A stretch of 64,000 nt of DNA from Pragia fontium DSM 5563 = ATCC 49100 (GTDB lineage: Bacteria > Pseudomonadota > Gammaproteobacteria > Enterobacterales > Enterobacteriaceae): positions 26,874 to 90,873 of the forward strand of contig NZ_FOLW01000012.1 of the NCBI RefSeq assembly GCF_900112475.1, given 5' to 3'. Shown here piece by piece: positions 1-8,293 of the stretch (position 1 is its first letter; the number at the start of each line of letters is the position of its first letter). The translations under genes were made by a program, and so were the position numbers. The notes under the pieces are model-generated. The model was not told the DNA's origin, did no database searches, and saw only the letters and a list, made by a program, of their open reading frames with translations.

Positions 1-479
1 TGTTAAAATGCCTCTCATCAACATCAGATGAAGAACTACTGGCCCACTCTCTTGTTGAGGAGAGTGATAAAAAAATCAGTAGTAACAATAAAATACTCCA
101 GCAATTCTATAGCGAAATAAACATATTGAAAAAAGAGCTAAAAGACTTCCATTTAGTTATTCGGTATATATTTATGTTTAGAATATTACCAGCCAGAGAA
201 ATGCAAAAATATATTTTATCTCAGCAACAAGGGTATCAATTTAAACTACCTTTTTTAGAGACTGATTTTATTAAACGTCATTTCTATATTTCCAGTAATC
301 AATCAATCATTGATAACATATACAAATACCCCATGACTAAGCTAGCTAAGCATTACTGGCCAGGCTTTTTTAAAGACAGTAAAACCAGCCCTTTTCAAGT
401 CGATTTCAATACAGGAAGTCTCGGCATAAAAGAATTATCTTTAAATCACATATCAATAAAAACAAAATCGCCTCTTTAA
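1..479 (+). CDS. C-terminal part of an unrecognised protein (truncated by window edge)
   Basis: The frame ending at TAA 477-479 is open all the way to the first base of the window, so this is the 3' end of a longer gene and the TTG at 126 is not a start. The visible 159 residues are Lys/Ser/Asn-rich at the left. A possible helical stretch with heptad-like spacing (LQQFYSEINILKKELKDFH) precedes a hydrophobic patch (VIRYIFMF) and a basic, aromatic tail. Position directly upstream of a glycosyltransferase and ugd on the same strand suggests a polysaccharide-biosynthesis protein, but no family motif is visible and I do not assign a function. Confidence 0.6.
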   Translation, partial: LKCLSSTSDEELLAHSLVEESDKKISSNNKILQQFYSEINILKKELKDFHLVIRYIFMFRILPAREMQKYILSQQQGYQFKLPFLETDFIKRHFYISSNQSIIDNIYKYPMTKLAKHYWPGFFKDSKTSPFQVDFNTGSLGIKELSLNHISIKTKSPL

Positions 480-593
480 TAAAATAAAAAAACCTTAATA
501 CCCCATTTCAAACCTGAACTATTTTCACTGTTAAATATTTATACAAATTCAAAATCAACCTAATTAATTTGCATGGAAAAAGGGAGATTCATC

Positions 594-1742
594 ATGTTCA
601 GGAAAAATAGAAAGTACACTATCGCTATCACCGCAAATACCAGTTGGTATTTGTATAACTTTAGAAGGAATACAATAAACTCATTGCTCGACATGGGTTA
701 TAACGTTGTCGCTATTGCACCAAGAGATAATTATTCAAAACAACTCTCATCGTTAGGATGTCGATATATTCCAATAGACATAGATCAGGGAGGCATGAAC
801 CCAATAAAAGACTTCATTACCATATTAAAAATGGCGATGGTTCTTTACAGAAATCAATTTAATATAATATTAAACTTCACACCAAAAAATAATATTTACT
901 TTTCTATTTTGGCTAAAACATTCAATATCGGCGTAATCAATAACATTGCCGGATTAGGCATTATCTTTGTAAAAAAAGGCTTTATTTCCAGACTTTGCAC
1001 ATTACTTTACAAATTTAGCCAACGCGATGTCGATAAGATATTTTTTCAAAATGAGGATGACCGAACGTTATTTCTTAAAGAGATTATTCCTGACGCTGAA
1101 AAAACCGATCGTGTGCCAGGTTCCGGCGTTGATTTAACGCGATTTTCAGTCAAAGAAGCCCCTGATGATGGCGTGGTCAGATTCATTCTGGTAGCCAGAA
1201 TGCTCTATCATAAAGGCATTGAACAATATGTCGAGGCAGCCCGACAGTTAAAAACAAAATATGGTGATCGATGTGAATTCAGATTGCTTGGTTTTGTCGA
1301 TATCAATAATCCTGCCGCAGTTGCAAAAGAAAAAATAGAAACCTGGGTCAATGACGGCATTATTAATTATCTGGGCGTTTCCGATAACGTTGAGCAGGAG
1401 TTATCTATTGCTGACTGCGTCGTTTTACCTTCATTTTATCGGGAAGGGGTACCTAAATCACTGTTGGAAGCCGGTGCCATGGGCAAACCCATAATAACAA
1501 CCCGCAACGTAGGCTGTCAGGAAACTGTTGATGATGACTATAACGGCTTCCTGTGCGAACCTCAATCGACTGAAAGTTTAATCGACGCTCTTGAACGAAT
1601 GATTAGCTTATCCCATAAAGAACGGCTGGCAATGGGGCTTAACAGCCGTAAAAAAATCGTGCGGGAATTCGATGAAAATATTGTGATCGAAAAGTATATA
1701 GAATCCATTGGAATCTTACTCAAGAGGGAACTCTATCAATGA
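594..1742 (+). CDS. Glycosyltransferase, GT4/CapM-PglA-like, for surface polysaccharide
   Basis: Cytoplasmic sugar transferase expected to add a sugar from a nucleotide-sugar donor to a lipid-linked acceptor. The N-terminal half has the GT-B acceptor-domain pattern ([23 protein letters not shown]). The C-terminal half has the donor domain with [37 protein letters not shown] and the E-x7-E signature EGVPKSLLE, then GFLCEP. I prefer the ATG at 594 because AGGGAG at 581-586 stands 7 bases in front of it; an in-frame ATG at 573 has no Shine-Dalgarno sequence. The stop overlaps the ugd start by 4 bases (ATGA), indicating translational coupling. The exact sugar specificity cannot be read from sequence. 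Confidence 0.85.
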   Translation: MFRKNRKYTIAITANTSWYLYNFRRNTINSLLDMGYNVVAIAPRDNYSKQLSSLGCRYIPIDIDQGGMNPIKDFITILKMAMVLYRNQFNIILNFTPKNNIYFSILAKTFNIGVINNIAGLGIIFVKKGFISRLCTLLYKFSQRDVDKIFFQNEDDRTLFLKEIIPDAEKTDRVPGSGVDLTRFSVKEAPDDGVVRFILVARMLYHKGIEQYVEAARQLKTKYGDRCEFRLLGFVDINNPAAVAKEKIETWVNDGIINYLGVSDNVEQELSIADCVVLPSFYREGVPKSLLEAGAMGKPIITTRNVGCQETVDDDYNGFLCEPQSTESLIDALERMISLSHKERLAMGLNSRKKIVREFDENIVIEKYIESIGILLKRELYQ

Positions 1743-2908
1743 AAATCGCTATCGCAGGTACCGGCTATGTTGGCCTGTCAAATGGGATCTTACTGTCTCA
1801 ACACCATCAGGTGGTTGCTCTGGATATTGATGCCCGCAAGGTCAATCTGTTAAATAACGGGACATCACCTATTGTTGACCAACTTATCGAAGATTATTTA
1901 AAAAATAAGACGCTAAATTTTAAAGCTACGCTGGATAAGCATGAAGCCTATCAGGATGCGGACTTTGTTATCGTCGCTACCCCAACGGATTACAACCCCG
2001 AAACTAACTACTTTAATACTTCATCCATTGAGAGCGTAATACAGGACGTTCTGGCCATTAATCCGCACTGCGTCATTATCATTAAGTCGACGGTGCCCGT
2101 CGGATATACCCGGAAGTTAAAAGAATCCCTTAACGCCGACAATATCATCTTCTCACCAGAGTTTTTACGGGAAGGTAAAGCATTATTCGATAATCTTCAT
2201 CCTTCACGCATTATCATTGGTGAGCAGTCTGAGCGAGCCCGTCTGTTTGCCGATTTATTGCAACAAGGCGCCATTAAACAGGATATCCCGGTTTTGTTAA
2301 CTGACTCGACCGAGGCCGAAGCCATTAAGCTATTCTCCAACGCTTATCTGGCGATGCGCGTAGCCTATTTTAATGAGCTGGATAGCTATGCCGAATCACA
2401 CAACCTATGCCCCCGCCAAATTATCAATGGCGTTAGTCTGGATCCACGCATTGGTAATCACTACAACAACCCGTCATTTGGTTACGGTGGGTATTGCCTG
2501 CCGAAAGATACCAAACAGCTTTTGGCGAACTATCAAGATGTGCCTAACAATATTGTTTCCGCTATTGTGGAAGCGAATCGTACCCGCAAAGATTTTATTG
2601 CCGATGCTATTCTCAGCCGAAAACCTAAGACCGTAGGTATCTACCGACTGATTATGAAAAGTGGTTCCGATAATTTTCGCGCTTCCTCTATTCAGGGAAT
2701 TATGAAGCGTATCAAAGCCAAGGGAGTCAATGTGGTAGTTTATGAACCCACATTGCAAGAGCCGGTATTTTTCCACTCTAAAGTGGTCAATGACCTCAAT
2801 GAATTTAAAGCGCTGTCAGATGTGATTATTTCCAATCGTATGGCTGAAAAACTGGCGGATGTGCAGGATAAGGTCTATACCCGGGATCTGTTTGGACATG
2901 ACTCATAG
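1739..2908 (+). CDS. ugd: UDP-glucose 6-dehydrogenase
   Basis: Oxidises UDP-glucose to UDP-glucuronate with two NAD+, supplying a precursor for capsule, O-antigen, colanic-acid-like polymers or aminoarabinose modification. The 389-residue length is typical of enterobacterial Ugd. The N-terminal Rossmann motif [10 protein letters not shown] is intact, as are KSTVPVGYT and [20 protein letters not shown]. The catalytic cysteine is Cys253 in [14 protein letters not shown]. It overlaps the upstream glycosyltransferase by 4 bases, so the pair is co-transcribed as the end of a polysaccharide operon, and a hairpin follows at 2940-2971. Confidence 0.95.
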   Translation: MKIAIAGTGYVGLSNGILLSQHHQVVALDIDARKVNLLNNGTSPIVDQLIEDYLKNKTLNFKATLDKHEAYQDADFVIVATPTDYNPETNYFNTSSIESVIQDVLAINPHCVIIIKSTVPVGYTRKLKESLNADNIIFSPEFLREGKALFDNLHPSRIIIGEQSERARLFADLLQQGAIKQDIPVLLTDSTEAEAIKLFSNAYLAMRVAYFNELDSYAESHNLCPRQIINGVSLDPRIGNHYNNPSFGYGGYCLPKDTKQLLANYQDVPNNIVSAIVEANRTRKDFIADAILSRKPKTVGIYRLIMKSGSDNFRASSIQGIMKRIKAKGVNVVVYEPTLQEPVFFHSKVVNDLNEFKALSDVIISNRMAEKLADVQDKVYTRDLFGHDS

Positions 2909-2939
2909 TGGAAGCAGTTGGCTTTGATGGCGGGTGTTT

Positions 2940-2971
2940 GGAACAGAGGTGATACATCTCACCGCTGTTCC
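2940..2971. terminator. Hairpin between convergent ugd and autotransporter
   Basis: GGAACAG (2940-2946) pairs with CTGTTCC (2965-2971), and an inner GTGA/TCAC pair extends the stem across a small AG/CG bulge. It sits 31 bases after ugd and 30 bases after the converging autotransporter stop, so it can serve both. There is no strong T-run, so intrinsic termination is plausible but not certain. Confidence 0.5.
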
Positions 2972-3000
2972 AGTGGCTAAATTTAGTTAACCATCAATCA

Positions 3001-4941
3001 TCAAAACCGAATTCTGAATCCAGCATCAACCCTGACTGGGGTTTCAACTTTATTACCGTTTTGATAATCCACTTCCGCATACACCGAAGCATGGTTGGTA
3101 ATAGCAGCATCAAGACCTAAACCGTATTTCCCAACGTTACCGGAAAAGTTGTTATTGAAGCCAATGTCATTGATGTCCACTTTATTCGACTTGATAAATT
3201 CACGGGCAACGGCCAGTTTCGCGTAAGGCTTAACCAGCATTTGTCCTGATGAAAACTGGGTACTGAATAATGTGCCAAGTTCCCCCTGAACGCTGTCAGC
3301 ATTATCAATATGCGCATTCATCCCATTACTTAAGGTGTAATTCGCACTACCAATGTTTGAATACTGAACTTTGGCATAAGGTTCTATGGCATAAGTTTGA
3401 TAAAGCGGAATATTAAAACCACTCTCCAATGACGCGGTAATCGCATTCTGACTATAGCTACCGGTTCCCGTATTGCCACTGCTCATTTGAGTACGGATTT
3501 CATTACTCAAGTGATTACCTTTCAGAACGGAATCAATATAGAAACCGGAGATATCCAGATAGGTCAGATAAGCACCGCCACCGTAGCTTCTGATTTCACC
3601 ATTACCGCCATTATCAAACTTAACGTCAGAATTACTGTAGGAAGTAAAAACACCAACCAGCAGTTTGCTCTGATTCAAATCAATCTGCTTGTCACCGCCA
3701 ATTTCCAATCCGTTTAAGGTGTTCTTGAAAGAAGTATGCTTGTTATCAGAAAGACGGCTGGTATCGTTGGTATAACGAACCCATACTCCGGCATTTCCCG
3801 CTTTATCGAGGCTCAAATCACCCTGACGTTGGCGAAGGGTGGATAACTCAGCCGATAAGATATGGCGTGGTGCCGCAGCCATATTAAGAACCCCTTTTGC
3901 ACTTGAGCTCAGCGTTCTATTCACTGTTCCACTTCCATTTCCATTTCCATTTCCATTTCCCGCGGAGTTTGCATCCCCACTTTCTTGCAAGTCCTCAAGC
4001 TTTACCGGAACAGGATTCAAATACCAATCGGTACTTTCACCAGACTTAGCGCTATACAATTTGTACTGATAAACACCCAGATCGACCACGTTATTGGCAT
4101 TCAACAGGCTAAAGTTGGCATCGCCGCTATTAACATGAACCACCGTCAATGGTGCCGTCGTCTGTGGTTCTTTACCGCTATCATTCACCATCAGACCAAA
4201 CTGACCCGTTGCCTTATTGGCAATATGAATAAAGTCACCCATTTTGTCCGCTAACTGAGTCGTGATGGCAAAATTACCCTGACCTGAAAGGTTATTGATC
4301 TCTAAACGATTAGGCTGTGCTGCTGGCGAATAGGCGATCAGGTCAACATATCCGTCCTGAAGAACGAGATTATTGATTTGAGTTATCAGGCTCGTTCCTT
4401 TCGTTGACGGCATTGGCGCAAAATCTTCCAGCTCTCCGTTTAGCCATGTCGGCCCGATTGAAACCGTACCGGCAACATTCAAGTTTTCGATGGTAATATT
4501 AGCTGCCTTGGCGGGGTTGTTAGTCGTGACATCGATAGCGGTGTGATCGGTATTACTGATAGATAGCTTTCCCCCCTGGGCTATATTCAAATAACCAATT
4601 GAACGGCTGTCGAAATACATATCCAGCGAGCCACCAGCATTAACCTGAGTGTTATTAATAACGCTATTCTCTACCGATAGTCTTCCATTTTGATCAACGG
4701 TGGTGTCATTGGCACGACCTTCATAACGGATAAATATTGTTCCATTATCACGGACGATATTGTTATTGATAATACCGCCGTTCGATACTGATTGATTACC
4801 CTGCCCCGCCGTGTTTTCCGGTATTGATACAATCTCATTGTTAACCGTAATTCCATCAACATTTTCTGTATAGGCAATTGCACCGCCTGAAAAACCTAAA
4901 AATGATGCGCCGATAATATAGGCAAGTAATGTTTTTTCCAT
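3001..4941 (-). CDS. Autotransporter (type Va), short passenger
   Basis: Surface-exposed protein secreted through its own C-terminal barrel. A Sec signal peptide (MEKTLLAYIIGASFLGFSGG, cut near AIA/YTEN) is followed by a passenger of about 300 residues rich in Asn, Gly and Ser with beta-helix periodicity. A Gly-Asn linker lies near residues 320-340. From about residue 375 an autotransporter barrel begins (GNAGVWVRYTND, LNGLEIGGDKQI, YGLGLDAAI) and ends in the canonical aromatic terminus GFRIRF. AAAGG upstream of the ATG supports the start. The passenger resembles the AIDA/pertactin type with no protease motif, so an adhesin role is inferred. The barrel is unlike those of the two other autotransporters in this window. 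Confidence 0.85.
   Translation of the reverse strand: MEKTLLAYIIGASFLGFSGGAIAYTENVDGITVNNEIVSIPENTAGQGNQSVSNGGIINNNIVRDNGTIFIRYEGRANDTTVDQNGRLSVENSVINNTQVNAGGSLDMYFDSRSIGYLNIAQGGKLSISNTDHTAIDVTTNNPAKAANITIENLNVAGTVSIGPTWLNGELEDFAPMPSTKGTSLITQINNLVLQDGYVDLIAYSPAAQPNRLEINNLSGQGNFAITTQLADKMGDFIHIANKATGQFGLMVNDSGKEPQTTAPLTVVHVNSGDANFSLLNANNVVDLGVYQYKLYSAKSGESTDWYLNPVPVKLEDLQESGDANSAGNGNGNGNGSGTVNRTLSSSAKGVLNMAAAPRHILSAELSTLRQRQGDLSLDKAGNAGVWVRYTNDTSRLSDNKHTSFKNTLNGLEIGGDKQIDLNQSKLLVGVFTSYSNSDVKFDNGGNGEIRSYGGGAYLTYLDISGFYIDSVLKGNHLSNEIRTQMSSGNTGTGSYSQNAITASLESGFNIPLYQTYAIEPYAKVQYSNIGSANYTLSNGMNAHIDNADSVQGELGTLFSTQFSSGQMLVKPYAKLAVAREFIKSNKVDINDIGFNNNFSGNVGKYGLGLDAAITNHASVYAEVDYQNGNKVETPVRVDAGFRIRF
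3935..3958. repeat. Hexanucleotide tandem repeat (CCATTT)4 in the autotransporter linker
   Basis: Four perfect CCATTT units, preceded by an imperfect CCACTT, encode alternating Gly and Asn on the minus strand. Because the unit is six bases, slippage would change linker length by two residues without shifting the frame. Confidence 0.85.
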
Positions 4942-5084
4942 GATGTTTACCTTTGTAACTCCTGTTGTTTTATAAAAATCTTATTGTATTAATCCATTAT
5001 ATAAATGGTATTACCCGCCTGATGACAGCAGGTACGGACTTCGTTTGCCGATTACTGTGATGGTGGTTGGCTGGGGTAGATTGG

Positions 5085-5182
5085 TTTTACGGCCAGTCAA
5101 CTGGTGATGATGACCAGTGAATGGGGACGGTTGGTTATTTAAGTTGATATTAATTTTTGATGGTTAAAACAAAACTCCCAGT
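5085..5182. repeat. Immunity-trailer repeat, copy A
   Basis: About 98 bases that align with copy B at 5548-5644. Shared blocks in order include GGGGACGGTT, GATATT, TAAAA and TCCCAGT. On the minus strand this copy directly follows the frameshifted immunity gene, as copy B follows the Imm42 gene. The remainder of the gap up to the autotransporter start at 4941 holds no supported gene. Confidence 0.6.
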
Positions 5183-5203
5183 ATTTTAGCTTAGAGTTTT
5201 AAG

Positions 5204-5514
5204 CTACATATATTCTTTTCTTAAATATACGCAATACCCGTGATTAACTTTTATTAGTTCTGGATAATCAAGTCGTTCAATATGCACATTGATAGTAAAA
5301 TAATCATCAAAATCGGCAATTACTTCAGTTTCGACCTCCGAAGCAGTTTCTTCATTACATTCAGTAACCTCACCATTAAAGTAGAAAATAACTGAATTCT
5401 TTTATTATCTAAGGATACAGCAATACATCTAATGTTAGAGGTTATATTCCTAAGTAAAGCCCTTTGCAAAGGTAATTTTAGATAACTAGGTAAATCAATA
5501 TCATTCATCATCAT
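5204..5514 (-). pseudogene. Frameshifted small immunity-like gene (orphan cdiI remnant)
   Basis: The first frame starts at ATG 5514 behind AAAGAG and encodes MNDIDLPSYLKLPLQRALL and so on up to AVSLDNK. It then runs into a nonsense tail that stops near 5320. The adjacent frame continues sensibly from the same place with KNSVIFYFNGEVTECNEE, TEVIADFDDYF and RLDYPELIKVNHGYCVY, ending at TAG 5206-5204. Adding one A to the AAAA run at about 5399-5402 would restore an open product of about 101 residues. The restored protein resembles a family of small proteins found beside CdiA, Rhs and other polymorphic toxins, so I infer an orphan immunity protein. The lesion may be a true mutation, a slippage site or a sequencing error. 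Confidence 0.6.
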
Positions 5515-5547
5515 AATTCTCTTTATGACCTTGCTGGAATAACCTAA

Positions 5548-5644
5548 TCTTACGCCCGACCAACGGTGACGATTACTCGTGGACGGGGACGGTTAATGAT
5601 TGAGACAGATATTTAACACTGACTACTAAAAGTAAAATCCCAGT
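5548..5644. repeat. Immunity-trailer repeat, copy B
   Basis: Second copy of the roughly 98-base trailer, lying between the Imm42 gene and the frameshifted immunity gene on the minus strand. It ends in the terminator hairpin at 5637-5661. Confidence 0.6.
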
Positions 5645-5661
5645 TTAAAGCTGGCTGGGAT
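5637..5661 (-). terminator. Terminator after the Imm42-type gene
   Basis: ATCCCAG (5637-5643) pairs with CTGGGAT (5655-5661). On the minus strand the hairpin is followed by TTTTACTTTT, a reasonable intrinsic terminator 22 bases after the immunity stop. Confidence 0.6.
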
Positions 5662-5682
5662 AATTATACTGTTAACTAATTA

Positions 5683-6246
5683 TTAAAGACTAGAGTAGAA
5701 ATTTATTGTGGAGTCAACGATATCTTTTACAATCTCTTTTTTTAAGATTACATCGCTAATATGCGGATCATTTATATCAATCCAATGGTAACCTATATCA
5801 CCATCACCGCTCAAAGTACTAAGCTTTGCCCCTAAAATTCTAATCATATCTTTGAAAGAAACAGCAAAAACATAACAACAGTCATCTTCTAAATTATATG
5901 TAGATGCTTGGTATTGATAAGATGTAACAAAATCATCAGAAACTTCGATTTCCGGATCTACTCGTTCAGGTAACATTGTGCCCAACAGAAAGAAAAACGC
6001 CTCTTTCTTTCCCATATTGAAAATATCCTCACTTGTTATAGGTAAGACCAAGGCATTTCCATTAGATAAACAAGATATATCACCACCCAATGTAGCCACT
6101 CTAGCACTATCTGGATACATTCGTCCGTCTATACAAAAATGAAATAAACCATTCTTAAAGCTCCCTTGCACCTCACTCCACTGAGGTAAGTATTCAATAA
6201 GAATAGCAAAATGATTAGGATCACCAAAAACCATAACTATCTCCAT
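5683..6246 (-). CDS. Imm42-family-like immunity protein
   Basis: Predicted cytoplasmic antidote to the orphan CdiA C-terminal toxin encoded immediately upstream. The 187-residue protein begins with a pattern I recognise from the immunity 42 family: VFGDPNHFAILIEYLPQWS followed by GLFHFCIDGRMYPD. The middle has KKEAFFFLLG, and the C-terminal half DDCCYVFAVSFKDMIRILGAKL. Its start lies 10 bases inside the 3' end of the toxin frame, the tight coupling usual for toxin-immunity pairs. There is no signal peptide or membrane segment. The family call is from memory of the pattern; the immunity role is supported mainly by position. Confidence 0.7.
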   Translation of the reverse strand: MEIVMVFGDPNHFAILIEYLPQWSEVQGSFKNGLFHFCIDGRMYPDSARVATLGGDISCLSNGNALVLPITSEDIFNMGKKEAFFFLLGTMLPERVDPEIEVSDDFVTSYQYQASTYNLEDDCCYVFAVSFKDMIRILGAKLSTLSGDGDIGYHWIDINDPHISDVILKKEIVKDIVDSTINFYSSL

Positions 6247-7499
6247 TTCCCTGGCAAACCAAGGATTTTTTTAACATCTGATGGAATATCTTTCTTACTT
6301 ACGGCTGCGCTTTTATCACCCGTACTACCAGACCAATGCCACGTTCCATCATTAGTATTAGTAAATTGGTGCACATTACCATCACTATCTAAAGCATATC
6401 TCTTTTTGCCACTAGCCACTGAATTACCAAATAACTTAATAGAATCTTTAGGCTCAGTTCCTGCATTACGATGATATCCCATCTGCCCTGGAGTATGTTT
6501 GGGATTCGATACATAATTTAACCCATTGGAGGCTGGAATTGCTGTTGGAGTTGGCAGCGAACTCCCTTTAGCCGACTGATTCTTACCAATCACTCCCAAC
6601 GCCGCTAAACCATAGCCACCATTAATAACAGCCTTCAGTCCTATCTCTTCAAGCGCTTCCTTACCGTTTAGTGCTAGCTTCACATAACTCGGCAAAGACT
6701 GGTAAATAGCTCTTGCGCTATCTTCGTTCTCTGCTAAAACAAAACGATCGAGTTGAGCTAAATCTTCACTGCTTAAATCAGAAAATATAGGTAAACGATT
6801 CAAGCTGTTAGCGATACTATTACCAGCTTGTATCTGTGCGAACTCAGCATTGGCACAAAACGGATCACCTGAACAACTTTCAGCGATAGCTTCTTCTCGA
6901 TTTTTCTTACTGATTTCTGCATATTTCTCATAAATAGCTAATTTATCTTCGTCATTTACCTCTGCCTTTATCAGTTCCTTATGCATATCCAAGACATTCT
7001 TGGAGCTCAGCGAATTATTCTCCACCTCAACCCGAGCAGCATTACCTCCACTGGCGATTGACAGTCCATCACCACCGGCCATACCGCCTGCCGCTGAACC
7101 CAACATCGTGACCAGATTGCTAATCAGCGTCTTCTCATCGCCGACCAACTCTGAGGCAGGTTTTCCATAAAACGCTTGCGCCAGCACATCTGAACTCGCG
7201 GCAGCAACCAGTCCACCCACCGCTGCTGCCCCCGGGTTCACACCCTGTGCTGAAGCCAACGCGCCAGAAACAATGGCATGTAACGCAATACGCGCCGCGT
7301 CATTACCTTTGGTCGCATCTTTTACCAGTGCCGCCATATAAGGCGCTGAGCCCGCGGCAAGACCACCGGTGACATTACCGCCCAATACGCCCGCCAGTAA
7401 TCCGGTTGCCACCGAACCATGGGTCCAAAACTCACTGCCCACGCCGTACTGTTTATCCACCTCTTTATACTTATTTGAGGCGAAACCGAAGCTCCTCAC
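6237..7499 (-). pseudogene. Orphan cdiA C-terminal module (VENN pretoxin plus unassigned toxin domain)
   Basis: A displaced 3' fragment of a CdiA gene rather than a full gene. The apparent start is a GTG without a Shine-Dalgarno sequence, and 475 bases (7008-7482) repeat the pretoxin part of the main cdiA almost exactly, through the VENN motif (7014-7025). After VENN the sequence diverges into its own entry and toxin region of about 255 residues. It contains ESCSGDPFC and SEDLAQLDRFVLAENED, and ends in a domain with NPKHTPGQMGYHRNAGTEP, KRYALDSDGNVHQF and WHWSGSTGD. I cannot assign an enzymatic activity. It overlaps the Imm42-type gene by 10 bases. It could become active by recombining into cdiA across the repeat, as described for orphan modules in other CDI systems. 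Confidence 0.8.
7008..7482. repeat. 475-bp pretoxin repeat, orphan copy
   Basis: Collinear with 9166-9640 without gaps. I found only about four base differences by eye, at the codons before ARVEVENN, before NLVTML, at THGSVATG versus THGSAATG, and one silent change. The repeat ends at the VENN boundary on one side and at NKYKEVDKQ on the other. Confidence 0.9.
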
Positions 7500-7533
7500 T
7501 TCAACAACCCACTAAAACACTTTATCCCAATAT

Positions 7534-7545
7534 TGTTAAAGAGCA
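7534..7545 (-). promoter_or_regulatory. boxA-like antitermination sequence before the orphan module
   Basis: The minus strand reads TGCTCTTTAACA, identical over 12 bases to the boxA element of enterobacterial rRNA leaders, which binds NusB-NusE. It lies about 50 bases upstream of the repeat that begins the orphan cdiA-CT. Function here is inference. Confidence 0.4.
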
Positions 7546-7726
7546 GACAACTGTAACAATGCTCAAACTAAAATTTCATTGTTATACAATTTATTACAAA
7601 CCTGATAATAAACGTAGCCCCTATTCACCATTAAGGAGATTTGATTCCTCACAGATAGTGTAGTAGTGATTAATATTGAGCAAGACCAGTTAATTATTAG
7701 ACTTGCAATGCAGGTCTAGAGATTAG

Positions 7727-7762
7727 AAAAAAATAGCTCCCCCACAGAGAACAGAGGAGCTA
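7727..7762 (-). terminator. Intrinsic terminator of the cdiBAI operon
   Basis: On the minus strand TAGCTCC and GGAGCTA (7762-7756 and 7740-7734) form a stem with a GC-containing loop, directly followed by seven T (7733-7727). It stands 7 bases after the SUKH-type immunity gene and should separate the active CDI operon from the orphan module. The rest of the 7500-7768 gap holds no supported gene. Confidence 0.85.
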
Positions 7763-7768
7763 CGGTAA

Positions 7769-8293
7769 TTAAACAATAATTAATTCACCAGAATAATCAA
7801 AAGCCATATTTTTTATATAATGTCGAGTATCAGTACTCACTGAATGCCGCAAATATTCATAAAAAGTCTTATTTGTTGATTTTATCATTTCTTGATTTTC
7901 ATCATAGTGATAAACCAGATCTACGTTATCTGAATCAGTTAATAAAAAAAAGTACTGAGTTTCACTTTCAAATGAAAATATAAATGGTTTCTGTTTAACT
8001 AATTCCCATTGTTGCAATGAACATAGATCTTCACAAAAAGAATATTGAAAAAGAATATGTGAGCGAACGCCGTTATTCTGCCTATAGAACATCAAAGGGT
8101 CATCCCCAAAAAAACCACCACTACACCGCCCCATACACAGTAAAAAATCATATAATTGTCCTTTCACCTTGATATCATAAAGGCGTTCAATTTTCTTAAT
8201 TTCATCCACTGAATAGCCTTTTATATAATTAATATCAATTAATAATTCAGGATAAGCTGAATGCAGGTAATTTATCAGTTCTTGATTTATCAT
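7769..8293 (-). CDS. cdiI: SUKH (SMI1/KNR4-like) immunity protein of the CDI system
   Basis: Predicted cytoplasmic antidote that protects the cell from its own CdiA C-terminal toxin. The 174-residue protein fits the SUKH fold: an N-terminal helix, then VDEIKKIERLYDIKVKGQLYDFLL, the turn GRCSGGFFGDDPLMFY, a strand-rich core and an aromatic C-terminal half (FIFSFESETQYFFLLTDSD). SUKH proteins are known immunity partners of nuclease and deaminase polymorphic toxins. The start overlaps the cdiA stop in ATGA, and a strong terminator follows, closing the operon. No signal peptide is present. The superfamily call rests on motif layout; the pairing rests on position. Confidence 0.75.
   Translation of the reverse strand: MINQELINYLHSAYPELLIDINYIKGYSVDEIKKIERLYDIKVKGQLYDFLLCMGRCSGGFFGDDPLMFYRQNNGVRSHILFQYSFCEDLCSLQQWELVKQKPFIFSFESETQYFFLLTDSDNVDLVYHYDENQEMIKSTNKTFYEYLRHSVSTDTRHYIKNMAFDYSGELIIV

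Noticed and set aside
126..479. Self-contained 117-residue gene starting at TTG 126
   Set aside because: The same frame is open to base 1, so the TTG is internal to a longer gene.
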